Shown: one piece after another, positions 42,417-50,678 of the stretch
How the letters are laid out: every line of letters starts with the position of its first letter
Numbering within the stretch: the first letter of the stretch is position 1
NCBI GenBank assembly: GCA_026706595.1
Contig: JAPOYL010000011.1
Coordinates: forward strand, 133,686 to 197,685
DNA: 64,000 nucleotides
DNA from: Gammaproteobacteria bacterium
GTDB lineage: Bacteria; Pseudomonadota; Gammaproteobacteria; UBA4575
Reading direction: 5' to 3'
Made by a program: the position numbers and the translations under genes
The notes under the pieces: generated by a model
Databases searched by the model: none
Told to the model about the DNA's origin: nothing
The model's input: the letters and a program-made list of their open reading frames with translations, nothing else

Positions 42417-43655
42417 TCAGTTCAGTGATTGCCCGGGGTGTTTCACGGGATGGTAGTGGTTGGCCACATATTCCTGCACGATGCTCTGGAATTCCTCTGC
42501 AATGTTGTCCCCCCGAAGCGTTGTGAACTTGCTTCCATCCACGTGCACGATGGCCACGGGCGCTTCACCTGTGCCTGGCAGGCTGATGCCAATGTCCGCA
42601 TGCTTGCTTTCGCCTGGTCCATTCACCACACAACCCATGACCGCAACCTTCATGGTTTCCACTCCTGGGTACTGCAGCTTCCAGACAGGCATGCTTTCCT
42701 GTAGATAACTTTGGATGCCAGCTGCCAGATGCTGAAAGTATTCACTGGTCGTGCGGCCACAGCCAGGGCAGGCGGTCACCGAGGGCATGAATGAGCGAAG
42801 ATCCAGGGTTTGCAGGATTTGCTGGGCGACACGCACTTCCTGGGTGCGGTCACCGCCTGGCTCCGGAGTCAGGGATATCCGGATCGTGTCCCCGATTCCT
42901 TCCTGCAACAAAACAGACAGTGCAGCGGTGGAGGCAACCACTCCTTTGGTGCCCATCCCGGCTTCGGTTAAACCCAGGTGCAGCGCATAATCACAGCGCG
43001 AGGCGAGGTCACGGTACACGCTGACCAGCGCTGGCACTTCACTCAACTTGCACGACAGGATGATCCTGTTGTGTGCCAGGCCGATCTGCTCGGCCAGTGC
43101 AGCACTTTCCAGGGCCGAGGCAATCAGGGATTCATGCATTACTTCGGGAAGGGACTTGGGCTTTGGCAATTTGGAGTTTTCATCCAGTTTTCTTGCCAGC
43201 AGGTCCTGGTCGAGGCTGCCCCAGTTGACCCCGATGCGGACTGGCTTGTCATGCTGGCACGCAATTTCCACGATTTCACCAAATTGCTTGTCGTGCAGGT
43301 TGCCCCTGCCCACATTACCGGGATTGATGCGGTATTTGTCGAGCGCTTCTGCGCATGCTGGATGTTTTTTCAGCAGACGGTTGCCATTGAAGTGAAAATC
43401 GCCCACCAGAGGCACATTGACCCCCTGGGCCAACAGTTGTTCCCGTATGTCCGGCACGGCACGGGCAGCTTCCTTGTCATTGACAGTGAGGCGCACGATT
43501 TCAGAGCCAGCCTCGGCCAGCGCAGCAACCTGCTCCACTGTGTTTTTAATGTCGGCAGTATGGGTATTGGTCATAGACTGCACGACAACCGGGGCCTGTC
43601 CGCCAACCGTTACATCACCAATTTGCACTGCTGTGCTTGCACGTCGAGTGATCAC
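42417..43655 (-). CDS. ispG: 4-hydroxy-3-methylbut-2-en-1-yl diphosphate synthase IspG
   Basis: Iron-sulfur enzyme of the MEP isoprenoid pathway. 412 residues from a GTG at 43655, chosen because AAGGAG lies six bases upstream and the protein then begins [18 protein letters not shown] like other IspG proteins; the frame is open to a TTG at 43757 without support. The two cysteine motifs are ACPGCGRTT and [10 protein letters not shown], giving the three cluster ligands. It converges with fadD with 35 bases between them. Confidence 0.95.
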   Translation of the reverse strand: MITRRASTAVQIGDVTVGGQAPVVVQSMTNTHTADIKNTVEQVAALAEAGSEIVRLTVNDKEAARAVPDIREQLLAQGVNVPLVGDFHFNGNRLLKKHPACAEALDKYRINPGNVGRGNLHDKQFGEIVEIACQHDKPVRIGVNWGSLDQDLLARKLDENSKLPKPKSLPEVMHESLIASALESAALAEQIGLAHNRIILSCKLSEVPALVSVYRDLASRCDYALHLGLTEAGMGTKGVVASTAALSVLLQEGIGDTIRISLTPEPGGDRTQEVRVAQQILQTLDLRSFMPSVTACPGCGRTTSEYFQHLAAGIQSYLQESMPVWKLQYPGVETMKVAVMGCVVNGPGESKHADIGISLPGTGEAPVAIVHVDGSKFTTLRGDNIAEEFQSIVQEYVANHYHPVKHPGQSLN

Positions 43656-43842
43656 TACCGTCTCCTTATCATCCAGCGGCTGTGAACCGGGAATTACAGG
43701 CTTCAATTGTATCTGATCTGTATCCAGCCGTAATCTACCATGTACAACCGGCTGCAACCCGCAAATCCGGGCTCAAATTGTCGGATTTTCAGCCCCTGAT
43801 GCCGCAACCAGCTGCATGATGTTGAAAAGAGTAACAACCCAG

Positions 43843-44436
43843 CTATTTCCTGAATTCGACCAGGTAAATTGCCAGTCCCAGTCCGATCAAGGCGATCTCG
43901 ACAGCACTGATGCACAGCAGCACGAATGTGATTCTCCGGGCAGAAGGTTTCATGCGTTGCCACACCCGTTTTTTATAGTATCGCCAGGGACTGAACCATG
44001 CCCATCGCTGCCACTGCAGCAAGTACTGCTGAATTTCCTCTGCCCATTTGGTCAGACTCCTGTCGACTTCGCCGAGCCTGTCCAATCGTTCTGACTCAGG
44101 AATACCTTCATATTTCTCTTCGATCACGATGGATGAACCCTCAGGGGATTCCTGCACGGTGATATGTGTGCTGGATTTCAGGCACCGGGAGTAGTGAATC
44201 TCAAGACCGTCCGGAACAGGTCTCACAGTCAATTCGGTATCGATCTCGAAAGTGGGGGTTTGGCTGTGATTTAAGGCATGCAGGCGGTACTGCCCTGCAG
44301 AGATTTTTTCCCATCTCTTGAATACCAGGTACGGATTGATGCGGAACAGTCGTTCCACATCCTGGAAGAATTCCAGCAGGGTCGTCGACTCCAGTGGCGA
44401 TTTGAATTGTACCCAGGCCTTGTCTTCCAGGGTCAC
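43843..44436 (-). CDS. Hypothetical protein with SRPBCC-like domain and C-terminal membrane helix
   Basis: About 197 residues. Start is taken as the GTG at 44436, seven bases after GAGGG; longer frames start at GTG 44457 or TTG 44472. The N-terminal 140 residues resemble a polyketide-cyclase/SRPBCC-type lipid-binding sheet (LESTTLLEFFQDVERLFRIN opening), and one hydrophobic helix (about residues 170-190) anchors the C-terminus. It is the last gene of the minus-strand run exporter, 42-residue peptide, UspA protein, this protein. Function unknown; membership in a stress/export operon is inference. Confidence 0.65.
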   Translation of the reverse strand: MTLEDKAWVQFKSPLESTTLLEFFQDVERLFRINPYLVFKRWEKISAGQYRLHALNHSQTPTFEIDTELTVRPVPDGLEIHYSRCLKSSTHITVQESPEGSSIVIEEKYEGIPESERLDRLGEVDRSLTKWAEEIQQYLLQWQRWAWFSPWRYYKKRVWQRMKPSARRITFVLLCISAVEIALIGLGLAIYLVEFRK

Positions 44437-44449
44437 TGACGGGCCCTCT

Positions 44450-44908
44450 TTAGCCACAAGGATGGGGCACAACCAGGAGTGGAGTTTTCAGCCGCCGGGT
44501 GACATGCCGGGTCATCATTCGCGAGTGCAGGCCCCTCGATATCTTGGGTCGGGGCGAGCCCATCACGACCAAATCATAGGCTGACTGTTCACAGGCATCA
44601 GTCAAGCAGTGGTCCGGCCTGCCAAGGACGACCTCATGGGCCGCATCCGCACTTGTCTTGGATAGCCGGTCCTGAACCCGCCAGAGGTGTCCGTTCATCT
44701 CGTGATTCAATTCCATCTCGAGATAATGCTCGAACCGCATGCGGGTTGAGCTGTTGTTCAACCAGTCATCCCCCAGCATGTCCTTCCAGAATTCGGGTAT
44801 GACCAGCAAGTGGGTGATCCGGACTCCGGGCGCACACATCTCCAGCACTCTGTTCTCCGCAGCGAGGGCTCCCTCGGTCCCGTGGCTTGCAAGCAGGATA
44901 TTCTTCAT
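44450..44908 (-). CDS. Universal stress protein family protein
   Basis: 152-residue cytosolic UspA-fold protein. The N-terminal strand KNILLASHGTEGALAAE and the C-terminal DLVVMGSPRP... HVTRRLKTPLLVVPHP match the family; the usual GS-rich ATP-binding GxxGxxx motif is replaced by GSPRPKISRGLHSRM, so nucleotide binding is doubtful. Its stop precedes the start of the next gene by 13 bases, and it follows the 42-residue membrane peptide by 33 bases. Confidence 0.85.
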   Translation of the reverse strand: MKNILLASHGTEGALAAENRVLEMCAPGVRITHLLVIPEFWKDMLGDDWLNNSSTRMRFEHYLEMELNHEMNGHLWRVQDRLSKTSADAAHEVVLGRPDHCLTDACEQSAYDLVVMGSPRPKISRGLHSRMMTRHVTRRLKTPLLVVPHPCG

Positions 44909-44941
44909 GATCCGTCCAATCGAGGTACCTAAACGTTGCGA

Positions 44942-45070
44942 CTAGTAGGCGATATACACGACCAGGGCGATCACCAAGGCAAGGATCAGCGCCATCAAAT
45001 CTTCCCTGCGGTCGCTGTTGAAGATTGACAATGCACTGCCTCGATCAAATTCTTTTTCACTTTCATTCAT
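44942..45070 (-). CDS. 42-residue membrane peptide between YeiH-like exporter and Usp genes
   Basis: A small gene too short for ordinary ORF calling. ATG at 45070 is preceded at six bases by CAGGAG. The peptide begins MNESEKEFDRGSALSI, has an acidic/basic head, and ends in one 18-residue hydrophobic helix (MALILALVIALVVYIAY). It lies 25 bases after the exporter and 33 before the Usp gene, which is operon spacing. Likely a small single-pass membrane protein that modulates the exporter, by inference. No named family recognised. Confidence 0.68.
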   Translation of the reverse strand: MNESEKEFDRGSALSIFNSDRREDLMALILALVIALVVYIAY

Positions 45071-45095
45071 GGGGAACTCCTGGGAAATTTTTCAT

Positions 45096-46679
45096 TTAAA
45101 CGGTTTCCGAGATGAACAGCATGACAACAACCAGGGACAGGCCAGCCTTGATCGCACCCACGATGCCACCGATTATGGCAGGCTGCCCACCCGCTTGGCG
45201 CATTGCCGAGACCGTGATTTGCATACCAAGACCGACCAGGCCAAAGGCAAACAGCCACGTGATCCAGTCACGGAAGGCCTTGATTTTCTTCGCGGTGTGG
45301 CGCACGGATTTGTGCGCCTTCGTCAGGATCTTGTTGGCCCCCTTGGAGAGCACCTTTGCATTGATGAGCCCACGAAGGACATCGTCATCCTCGATACTCA
45401 TCACCTTGCCGTGATCGATAAGCCGCTGCAGGGCCTGCTGGCGGTCCTGGCGCTGCACCTTGGAGGATTCCTCTGCGAGCTGTGCCGTTTGCTCGTGCGA
45501 CAGCAGGTTTTCCTGCTTGAAACCCGACTCGGTGGTGTTGCCAAAATACTTGCCCTTGTAATGGTTCGCCGGTGCGAACACGCCGGTGGTCGAGAGTGCG
45601 AACAGCAGGATGAAACCGAGCACGAAGATCGGGAATTTCTCGAAGGTCACCCGTGCAACATTCACCTGCTGGGCTGCAGCCACCTCTTCCCGTTTGACGT
45701 ACCACACGGCCAGCCACAAGACGATGATGGGCAACACCAGCACGCGCGTGATATTGAAGATCTCCGCGACCTTGAGGGTCTCGATACCGTCCGGCTGGTA
45801 GGCCAGTGCAGCGCCTGCGACCTGGGCGGAATTCAGGATGCCGGTGCCGGCCCAGGCCCCGAACTGCACATGTGACATGTCGAGCAGGTGGCCGACGATC
45901 GGAAATACGAACATGCAACCCACGCCCCACAGCAGGATAGTGCCGATGGTGTAGGCGATCTCCACCGACTTCGCCTGTACGACCGGGGCTGCGGCCACGG
46001 TAGCCGAGACCCCACACACGCCCATGCCCGCCGACAGCACGCCCCCCATGGAACTCGGGATTCTCATGCGGGTCCCGATCCACAGCACGAGCCCGACCGA
46101 GCCCAGCACGAAAAAACCGAACATGACGATAGAAAGCCCGCCAAGGTTCTTCAGTTCCGCGGCGCTGTAGAGCGTACCCAGAAGAATGACGCCAGTCTTC
46201 AGACCGAGGCGCGAAAGTCGCACCCCGTTTTCCGCCCAGACAGGGATTTTGAAGAAATTGACGATAAGGATTCCGGTAAGGATGCCGAGCACGACGTAGT
46301 TCAGCCCCAGGATGGTGTGCAGGTGTTTGCCGGTATTGCCGATCTTGCCCAGCGCCTGGCTTGCGACAGCGATCTCGGGCGCCAAAAACCAGCGCACCAG
46401 CATCGCAATGAGCAGGATGAACATGGCACCGGCTACTGTAGACAGGTAGTAGTCGAGATGGCCCTCACGCGGCTTTGCTTGCCACTGCCAAGTGCCCACC
46501 ACCACGGAAAAAATCCCGAAATACAGGGGCACGGTGGCGATTTCACCGGTGTACTTGTATTTACCACCGCCAAGGTGTCCGATATAGCCCAATAAAAGTC
46601 CGGACTCGAACAGGTACCAGATGCCCAGCATGATCAGGCCCATCATGAGCAGGGCCGGAGACTTGCGGGTATAGATCAT
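45096..46679 (-). CDS. YeiH-family putative sulfate exporter with long cytosolic insert
   Basis: Polytopic membrane protein of about 527 residues from the ATG at 46679 (a TTG at 46718 is possible). The YeiH/putative sulfate exporter core is recognisable: GLKTGVILLGTLYS, GGVLSAGMGVCGVSATVAAAPVV (twisted Gly-rich helix), GTGILNSAQVAGAAL. It is longer than the usual 340-350 residues: an additional N-terminal helical set and a hydrophilic insert (about residues 385-480, rich in Gln/Lys/Glu) between the last helices. The substrate (sulfate, or another small anion) is not established. It heads the four-gene minus-strand operon. Confidence 0.82.
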   Translation of the reverse strand: MIYTRKSPALLMMGLIMLGIWYLFESGLLLGYIGHLGGGKYKYTGEIATVPLYFGIFSVVVGTWQWQAKPREGHLDYYLSTVAGAMFILLIAMLVRWFLAPEIAVASQALGKIGNTGKHLHTILGLNYVVLGILTGILIVNFFKIPVWAENGVRLSRLGLKTGVILLGTLYSAAELKNLGGLSIVMFGFFVLGSVGLVLWIGTRMRIPSSMGGVLSAGMGVCGVSATVAAAPVVQAKSVEIAYTIGTILLWGVGCMFVFPIVGHLLDMSHVQFGAWAGTGILNSAQVAGAALAYQPDGIETLKVAEIFNITRVLVLPIIVLWLAVWYVKREEVAAAQQVNVARVTFEKFPIFVLGFILLFALSTTGVFAPANHYKGKYFGNTTESGFKQENLLSHEQTAQLAEESSKVQRQDRQQALQRLIDHGKVMSIEDDDVLRGLINAKVLSKGANKILTKAHKSVRHTAKKIKAFRDWITWLFAFGLVGLGMQITVSAMRQAGGQPAIIGGIVGAIKAGLSLVVVMLFISETV

Positions 46680-46948
46680 AGGCCTGACTTGGTTCGGTGA
46701 TGAAATTCCGTACTGCAACTCGCATATGTCCGTTGCAGTTCAAGGAGATTACCAACGCCTGTAGGGGACTACAAGCGGGCCCAGACCGTGGGATTCTTGA
46801 AGTCGCAGACAAGATCTGACTTGTTAGCTTCACGCACTATGATACGGGTTTTCTCAACCTGGCAGAAAACCGGGTGGAACCCCTCGGCGACAACCCCTTC
46901 GTGCAAAAAAAGTGTCACCCATGTCCCCGGTACGGACCCTGGCAGAAA

Positions 46949-47025
46949 TGGTGCCCCGTGCAGGATTCGAACTTGCGACCTTCCCCTTAGGAGGGGGACG
47001 CTCTATCCAGCTGAGCTAACGGGGC
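46949..47025 (-). tRNA. tRNA-Arg (CCT anticodon)
   Basis: 77 bases with encoded CCA. GCCCCGT pairs with ACGGGGC, D-loop AGCTGGATAGAG, anticodon loop CTCCTAA (CCT, reads AGG), T-arm GTTCGAATCC. Beyond its 5' end begins an AT-rich accessory stretch. Confidence 0.97.
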
Positions 47026-47613
47026 AGAACACGGACGTCATTTGCAGGCGAGGGTCCTGTGGGTGTTTTTCCTGCAGGTAATCCTAGTGGATTCAGGTGA
47101 TTCAAAGCCACTTTTTGCAGGTTTTTTTCTCGTATCTGCTGGGTGTTTTGGTGCCGGGAGAGGGAATATAACTTACTATGTAAATAATTGTTTTTAATAA
47201 ATAAAAAATATATTAAATTCTTTTTCCCCACTATCTATCCCACTGTCATCTGCTATACTGATGCTTATTCTGCTTCACCTCTGTGAAAAATATCAGTTTC
47301 TCTAAAATAGTCAATGCGATGGTTAGTCTTGGGCTAGCTTTAATTTGGCAATACAGGGTTCGCAGAATCAAGTCTTTAAATAATGGACAATTCTGGAATC
47401 CAGATGTGTGAAACTATCTGATGCAGGTGAGCATCGTCCTGCCTTGGGTCTGTTGGTTTTAATCATCCTGCCAGCGATTACAGTCCTGTCGAAATGGCTC
47501 TATACGGAACTAGGATTATGATTGGAAATGAATCTGTAAACTGGGTGCGCAAGGCATGACTGTGCACCTGTAGAGGTGCGCTGGATGCGCTGTATTCTCA
47601 GATCAGGAATGAT
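47026..47613. other. AT-rich gap with possible small membrane peptides
   Basis: 588 bases with no recognised gene. Two short plus-strand frames are conceivable: 47283-47411 (GTG, 42 residues, hydrophobic middle) and 47408-47521 (GTG, 37 residues, VLIILPAITVLSKW), overlapping by four bases. Neither has a Shine-Dalgarno, and together they could be one frameshifted membrane-protein remnant. A T-rich stretch lies at 47085-47115. Confidence 0.3.
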
Positions 47614-47946
47614 GTGAATGAAGCCAGCCAGATTCCATACTGGTTAGGCGGGATGTCACGCTCTTTTGTGGTTGAAAAATTTGAACACGAGATACAGGTA
47701 GAAGAAAAAATTCTTCCTGATCCAATAGGGCGTATGCAGTATATAGTGTTTACCAGCAACCAAGTAGACAAAATCTCTGTAAGGTATGTGCCTTATGGGG
47801 ATAATTTCGATATTCAAATCATATGGAATAGCGAAGATGCAGAGTGCGAACTGCATGTAGGCGGTAAGCTCATGCCCTTATGGAAGATTAACCAGAAGGC
47901 ACTGGAGAAGTTTTTGATAAACCGGCAAAGAAGTAATGCTTGTTAA
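47614..47946 (+). CDS. Hypothetical protein, accessory region
   Basis: 110 residues from a GTG at 47614 with AGGAA upstream; no family recognised. The composition is mixed alpha/beta with no signal peptide or membrane helix. Alternative start at 47653 (ATG). It stands alone on the plus strand, divergent in setting from the three nucleic-acid enzymes on the minus strand. Support rests on frame length in an AT-rich region and the plausible start; moderate confidence only. Confidence 0.45.
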   Translation: MNEASQIPYWLGGMSRSFVVEKFEHEIQVEEKILPDPIGRMQYIVFTSNQVDKISVRYVPYGDNFDIQIIWNSEDAECELHVGGKLMPLWKINQKALEKFLINRQRSNAC

Positions 47947-48058
47947 GCATCGTTATCATTGTCTTTTTTGAAGCAACCTGTCTCTCAATCCAATCGCAAG
48001 AATTTTCTATTTTTCAGTCTCTCCAGCTCGATTTGCAGGTTCCTGTTCTTTCAAGGTT

Positions 48059-48718
48059 TTAATGTTTAAAAACGTGTGCGAGAAGGGCGTTTCGCTCAAG
48101 TGTGGTTAAGCTTTCAATACGTTTTTTCCAGCCTTCATTACGACGCCGGATCCGTTCTCTCTCCCTGAAAGAATCACCCAGGTGGCGATAGTCGTGTAAC
48201 TCAACTGGTGCCGGATAATTCATCCAGAGGTATTCTTCAGCCACTGCACCAGAGCGTGTTCGCACACAATATCGCAGAGTACGCCATCGTGAAAGATATT
48301 GCTTATAAAGTGAAGATCGGTAACTGGAAATCATGACCTGGCAGGGGAGACTAACAAGGGTCTTGAGCAACTCAACGTGATCGTCTTTGGTGTAATCGTA
48401 TTTGTACAACGAACGATGAGATCGGCGCGTACACGCCAAGTAAGGGGGGTCGGCATAGACAAATTCCTCGCCATTAAATGGATAAGTTCCGAGGTAGTCT
48501 ACTGCGTCAGCACAAACAAACTGGACCTGCTCTGCGTCTTGCCAGGCCTCCGATACATCCATATCTAGATCGACACCAATGTTTACTTCAGCCAGCTTTT
48601 TGTGACGCATGATCGCACCGCCGCCTAGATGTGTTTCGATGTACACTCTGTGAGGGGGGATCTGATTGATGATCCGTTGATAAACCCCGCTTACCCCTTT
48701 GCCGCCAGGATAATGCAT
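48059..48718 (-). CDS. D12-class DNA adenine methyltransferase
   Basis: About 219 residues. HYPGGKG at the N-terminus is the D12 SAM-binding variant of motif X/I, GGGAIMRHK follows, and the catalytic motif IV is DPPY (YADPPYLAC). Members methylate adenine N6 in short sites; the target site is unknown. It starts 24 bases after the DUF5131 gene on the same strand; GTG 48721 adds one residue. It is shorter than Dam (278), lacking most of the DNA-recognition insert, and no cognate endonuclease is adjacent, so it may be an orphan or phage-derived methylase. Confidence 0.82.
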   Translation of the reverse strand: MHYPGGKGVSGVYQRIINQIPPHRVYIETHLGGGAIMRHKKLAEVNIGVDLDMDVSEAWQDAEQVQFVCADAVDYLGTYPFNGEEFVYADPPYLACTRRSHRSLYKYDYTKDDHVELLKTLVSLPCQVMISSYRSSLYKQYLSRWRTLRYCVRTRSGAVAEEYLWMNYPAPVELHDYRHLGDSFRERERIRRRNEGWKKRIESLTTLERNALLAHVFKH

Positions 48719-48742
48719 CACACTGATTTCCGTACGATCAGA

Positions 48743-49483
48743 TTACACTGCAGCCAGAGGCATCTCGTCCCAAGTTTTCTCTTTGTAGATTCTGCCGTTC
48801 GCCTTTTTAGAACGTTTGACGCCGTCTGCTCCCCAAGCTCCCCACTGCTTGAAAAAGAATGCGACGCCTGCCGATTCTGCCTGCTGCCGAATTTCTTCTA
48901 ACCACTCAGCCTGCATCGGCCTAGCTTTCGACCCCGACTCACCGCCGACAATCACCCAACTGATTCCATCCAGGTTGATCTGTCCAAGACTCTCAAGTAA
49001 TGGCTCTATGGAAAGAAATCGAATCTGTGCATCCACTTGACGGAGGTGATCGATGCGTGGCAGCCCATGACGGCGATTTTCCACGGAAACTCCGATCCAG
49101 GCATTACTGGGACAGTCCTGCTTACCGAAATACACCGGCAATCTGTCAGCCCTTTTTGTCAGTATCTGGTATGTGTGGTGCGGTGTTTTTCCAATGACAC
49201 CCATGACCTGATCCAGGAAACTATCTGGGACCTCTTTATGAAAAAGGTCTGACATGGAGTTTACAAAATATGTAGTCGGCTTTTTTCTGTGTAAAGGCTG
49301 AGACAGGCGTTCCGGATGAAGCGTCAATCTAAACGCAGACTCATAGCCAGGCACGCCCATTACATGCAGGCGATCCGCCATTGTTTTCGCATAACAGTGC
49401 TTGCAGCCCGGTGAGACTTTTGTGCATCCTGTGGTTGGATTCCATGTGTGGCCTGTCCATTCAATACTCGACTCCGCTGCCAT
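48743..49483 (-). CDS. DUF5131 (Gp37/Gp68-like) three-Cys-motif protein
   Basis: About 246 residues from the ATG at 49483 (MAAESSIEWTGHTWNPTTGC); the open frame runs to 49531. The signature Cys20-x6-Cys27-x2-Cys30 (TGCTKVSPGCKHCYAK) is the three-Cys motif, resembling a radical-SAM or iron-sulfur cluster. Motifs NSMSDLFH and SIEPLLE are family hallmarks. It is the standard partner of TcmP, encoded 105 bases upstream. Chemistry has not been established to my knowledge. Confidence 0.88.
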   Translation of the reverse strand: MAAESSIEWTGHTWNPTTGCTKVSPGCKHCYAKTMADRLHVMGVPGYESAFRLTLHPERLSQPLHRKKPTTYFVNSMSDLFHKEVPDSFLDQVMGVIGKTPHHTYQILTKRADRLPVYFGKQDCPSNAWIGVSVENRRHGLPRIDHLRQVDAQIRFLSIEPLLESLGQINLDGISWVIVGGESGSKARPMQAEWLEEIRQQAESAGVAFFFKQWGAWGADGVKRSKKANGRIYKEKTWDEMPLAAV

Positions 49484-49588
49484 ATCAAAGCCCCTTTGAA
49501 TTGAAAGAAGTGATGAGCATCGCAAAATCAAGCGATTCCGTCAATAGCAGGATACAATGAATTTTTTAAATCATTTAATGCTCTTGCA

Positions 49589-50479
49589 TCAATTTCTGTC
49601 TACGATGTCTTGGGCGATCCGCGTAGCAGTATCTGCCGCTTTTTTGTTGCCAGCTGCAAAAACCAGCAAATATAGCGGGGAGTTTTTTGAGTTGTACAAA
49701 ACAAGCGGTTTTTCGATTACCCCTGAATAGCACGAATTCAGTTTTTTCAGCAGGTAGCGGAGAACCTTGTCCATCGTGACATCGCGCTTAGAAGTATCGT
49801 ATGGACCGAAAAGTTCCGTTCTTTTTTCCTGCGGATAAAACACTTGCCGCCACTTGTCGTCACCAAACAACTGAGTCAGCCGATCCGACCAAGCCTCATC
49901 TGGAGGACCCGCATTTGGCAACATGCGCACTACGCTCGAATATGGAAATAACATCCAGAGGTCCACTTTCTGGGTTTTTCCGAGATCTTCAACCGTCTTC
50001 CACTGGACTTGCATACCCAACGGGTCTAGGAAAACTACGGCCCTGTCCATTGTTTGCAACCTACCTGTCCAGTCAACCAAAAATTTGTTTGCATCAGCTG
50101 TGACAACCTCACACTTCGAGGCCCTATCAGGAAAATCGCTTTTGATCATCTGTTTCAGCGACTTTGTGTGCTTCTTTTTGGCGTCAATGAACCAGTATTT
50201 ATCAAAGCCCTTCGCTAATGACAAAACCCTGCGAACACTGCCGTCCATGTATTGATGTTCTTCATCCAAAAACAGGAGATCAGGTGATGACTCTTGTTCA
50301 TCACATACCTTGCGAAATCCTGGCCCGGCAAAAGCATCCACATAGTGAATGGTCAATTTCCTTGCTCTCGGATTCCCATGAAAAATATCCAGATAGGCTT
50401 TCAAATAGTTTTCCAGAGAGGCCAGTTTCTTTTCTGTCCAAGGTCCGCCAAACTGTTCTGCGTTTTCTATCTTTATCAT
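49589..50479 (-). CDS. tcmP: Three-Cys-motif partner protein TcmP
   Basis: 296 residues from the ATG at 50479 (MIKIENAEQFGGPWTEKKL), which fits the family start GGPWTxxKL; the frame extends to 50611. The central DAFAGPG (SAM-binding-like loop) and AVVFLDPLGMQVQWKT segments suggest a methyltransferase-like fold with an altered NPP-type loop. TcmP is defined as the neighbour of the three-Cys (DUF5131) proteins, and here they are adjacent. A role in nucleic-acid modification or phage defence is suspected, not shown. Confidence 0.85.
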   Translation of the reverse strand: MIKIENAEQFGGPWTEKKLASLENYLKAYLDIFHGNPRARKLTIHYVDAFAGPGFRKVCDEQESSPDLLFLDEEHQYMDGSVRRVLSLAKGFDKYWFIDAKKKHTKSLKQMIKSDFPDRASKCEVVTADANKFLVDWTGRLQTMDRAVVFLDPLGMQVQWKTVEDLGKTQKVDLWMLFPYSSVVRMLPNAGPPDEAWSDRLTQLFGDDKWRQVFYPQEKRTELFGPYDTSKRDVTMDKVLRYLLKKLNSCYSGVIEKPLVLYNSKNSPLYLLVFAAGNKKAADTATRIAQDIVDRN

Positions 50480-50678
50480 TCCATAATAATGTTGAAATAC
50501 ATTTCTGGAGGACCCTATAGGTTCGATTTTGATTGGGTCGGCCACCCACTGCCGCTCCCATGTACATGAACAAGATGATCTGTAGTTGTCCGACCTTGGA
50601 AAGACGTTCAACTACTCGGGTGAGGGAGGTGTATAGTATATGCCAAGATTGCTGCCAACAAGCACAAGCTGAATATTT

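Noticed and set aside
46949..47060. Phage attachment site at tRNA-Arg
   Set aside because: No repeat of the tRNA 3' end and no integrase seen; the AT-rich block lies on the 5' side.
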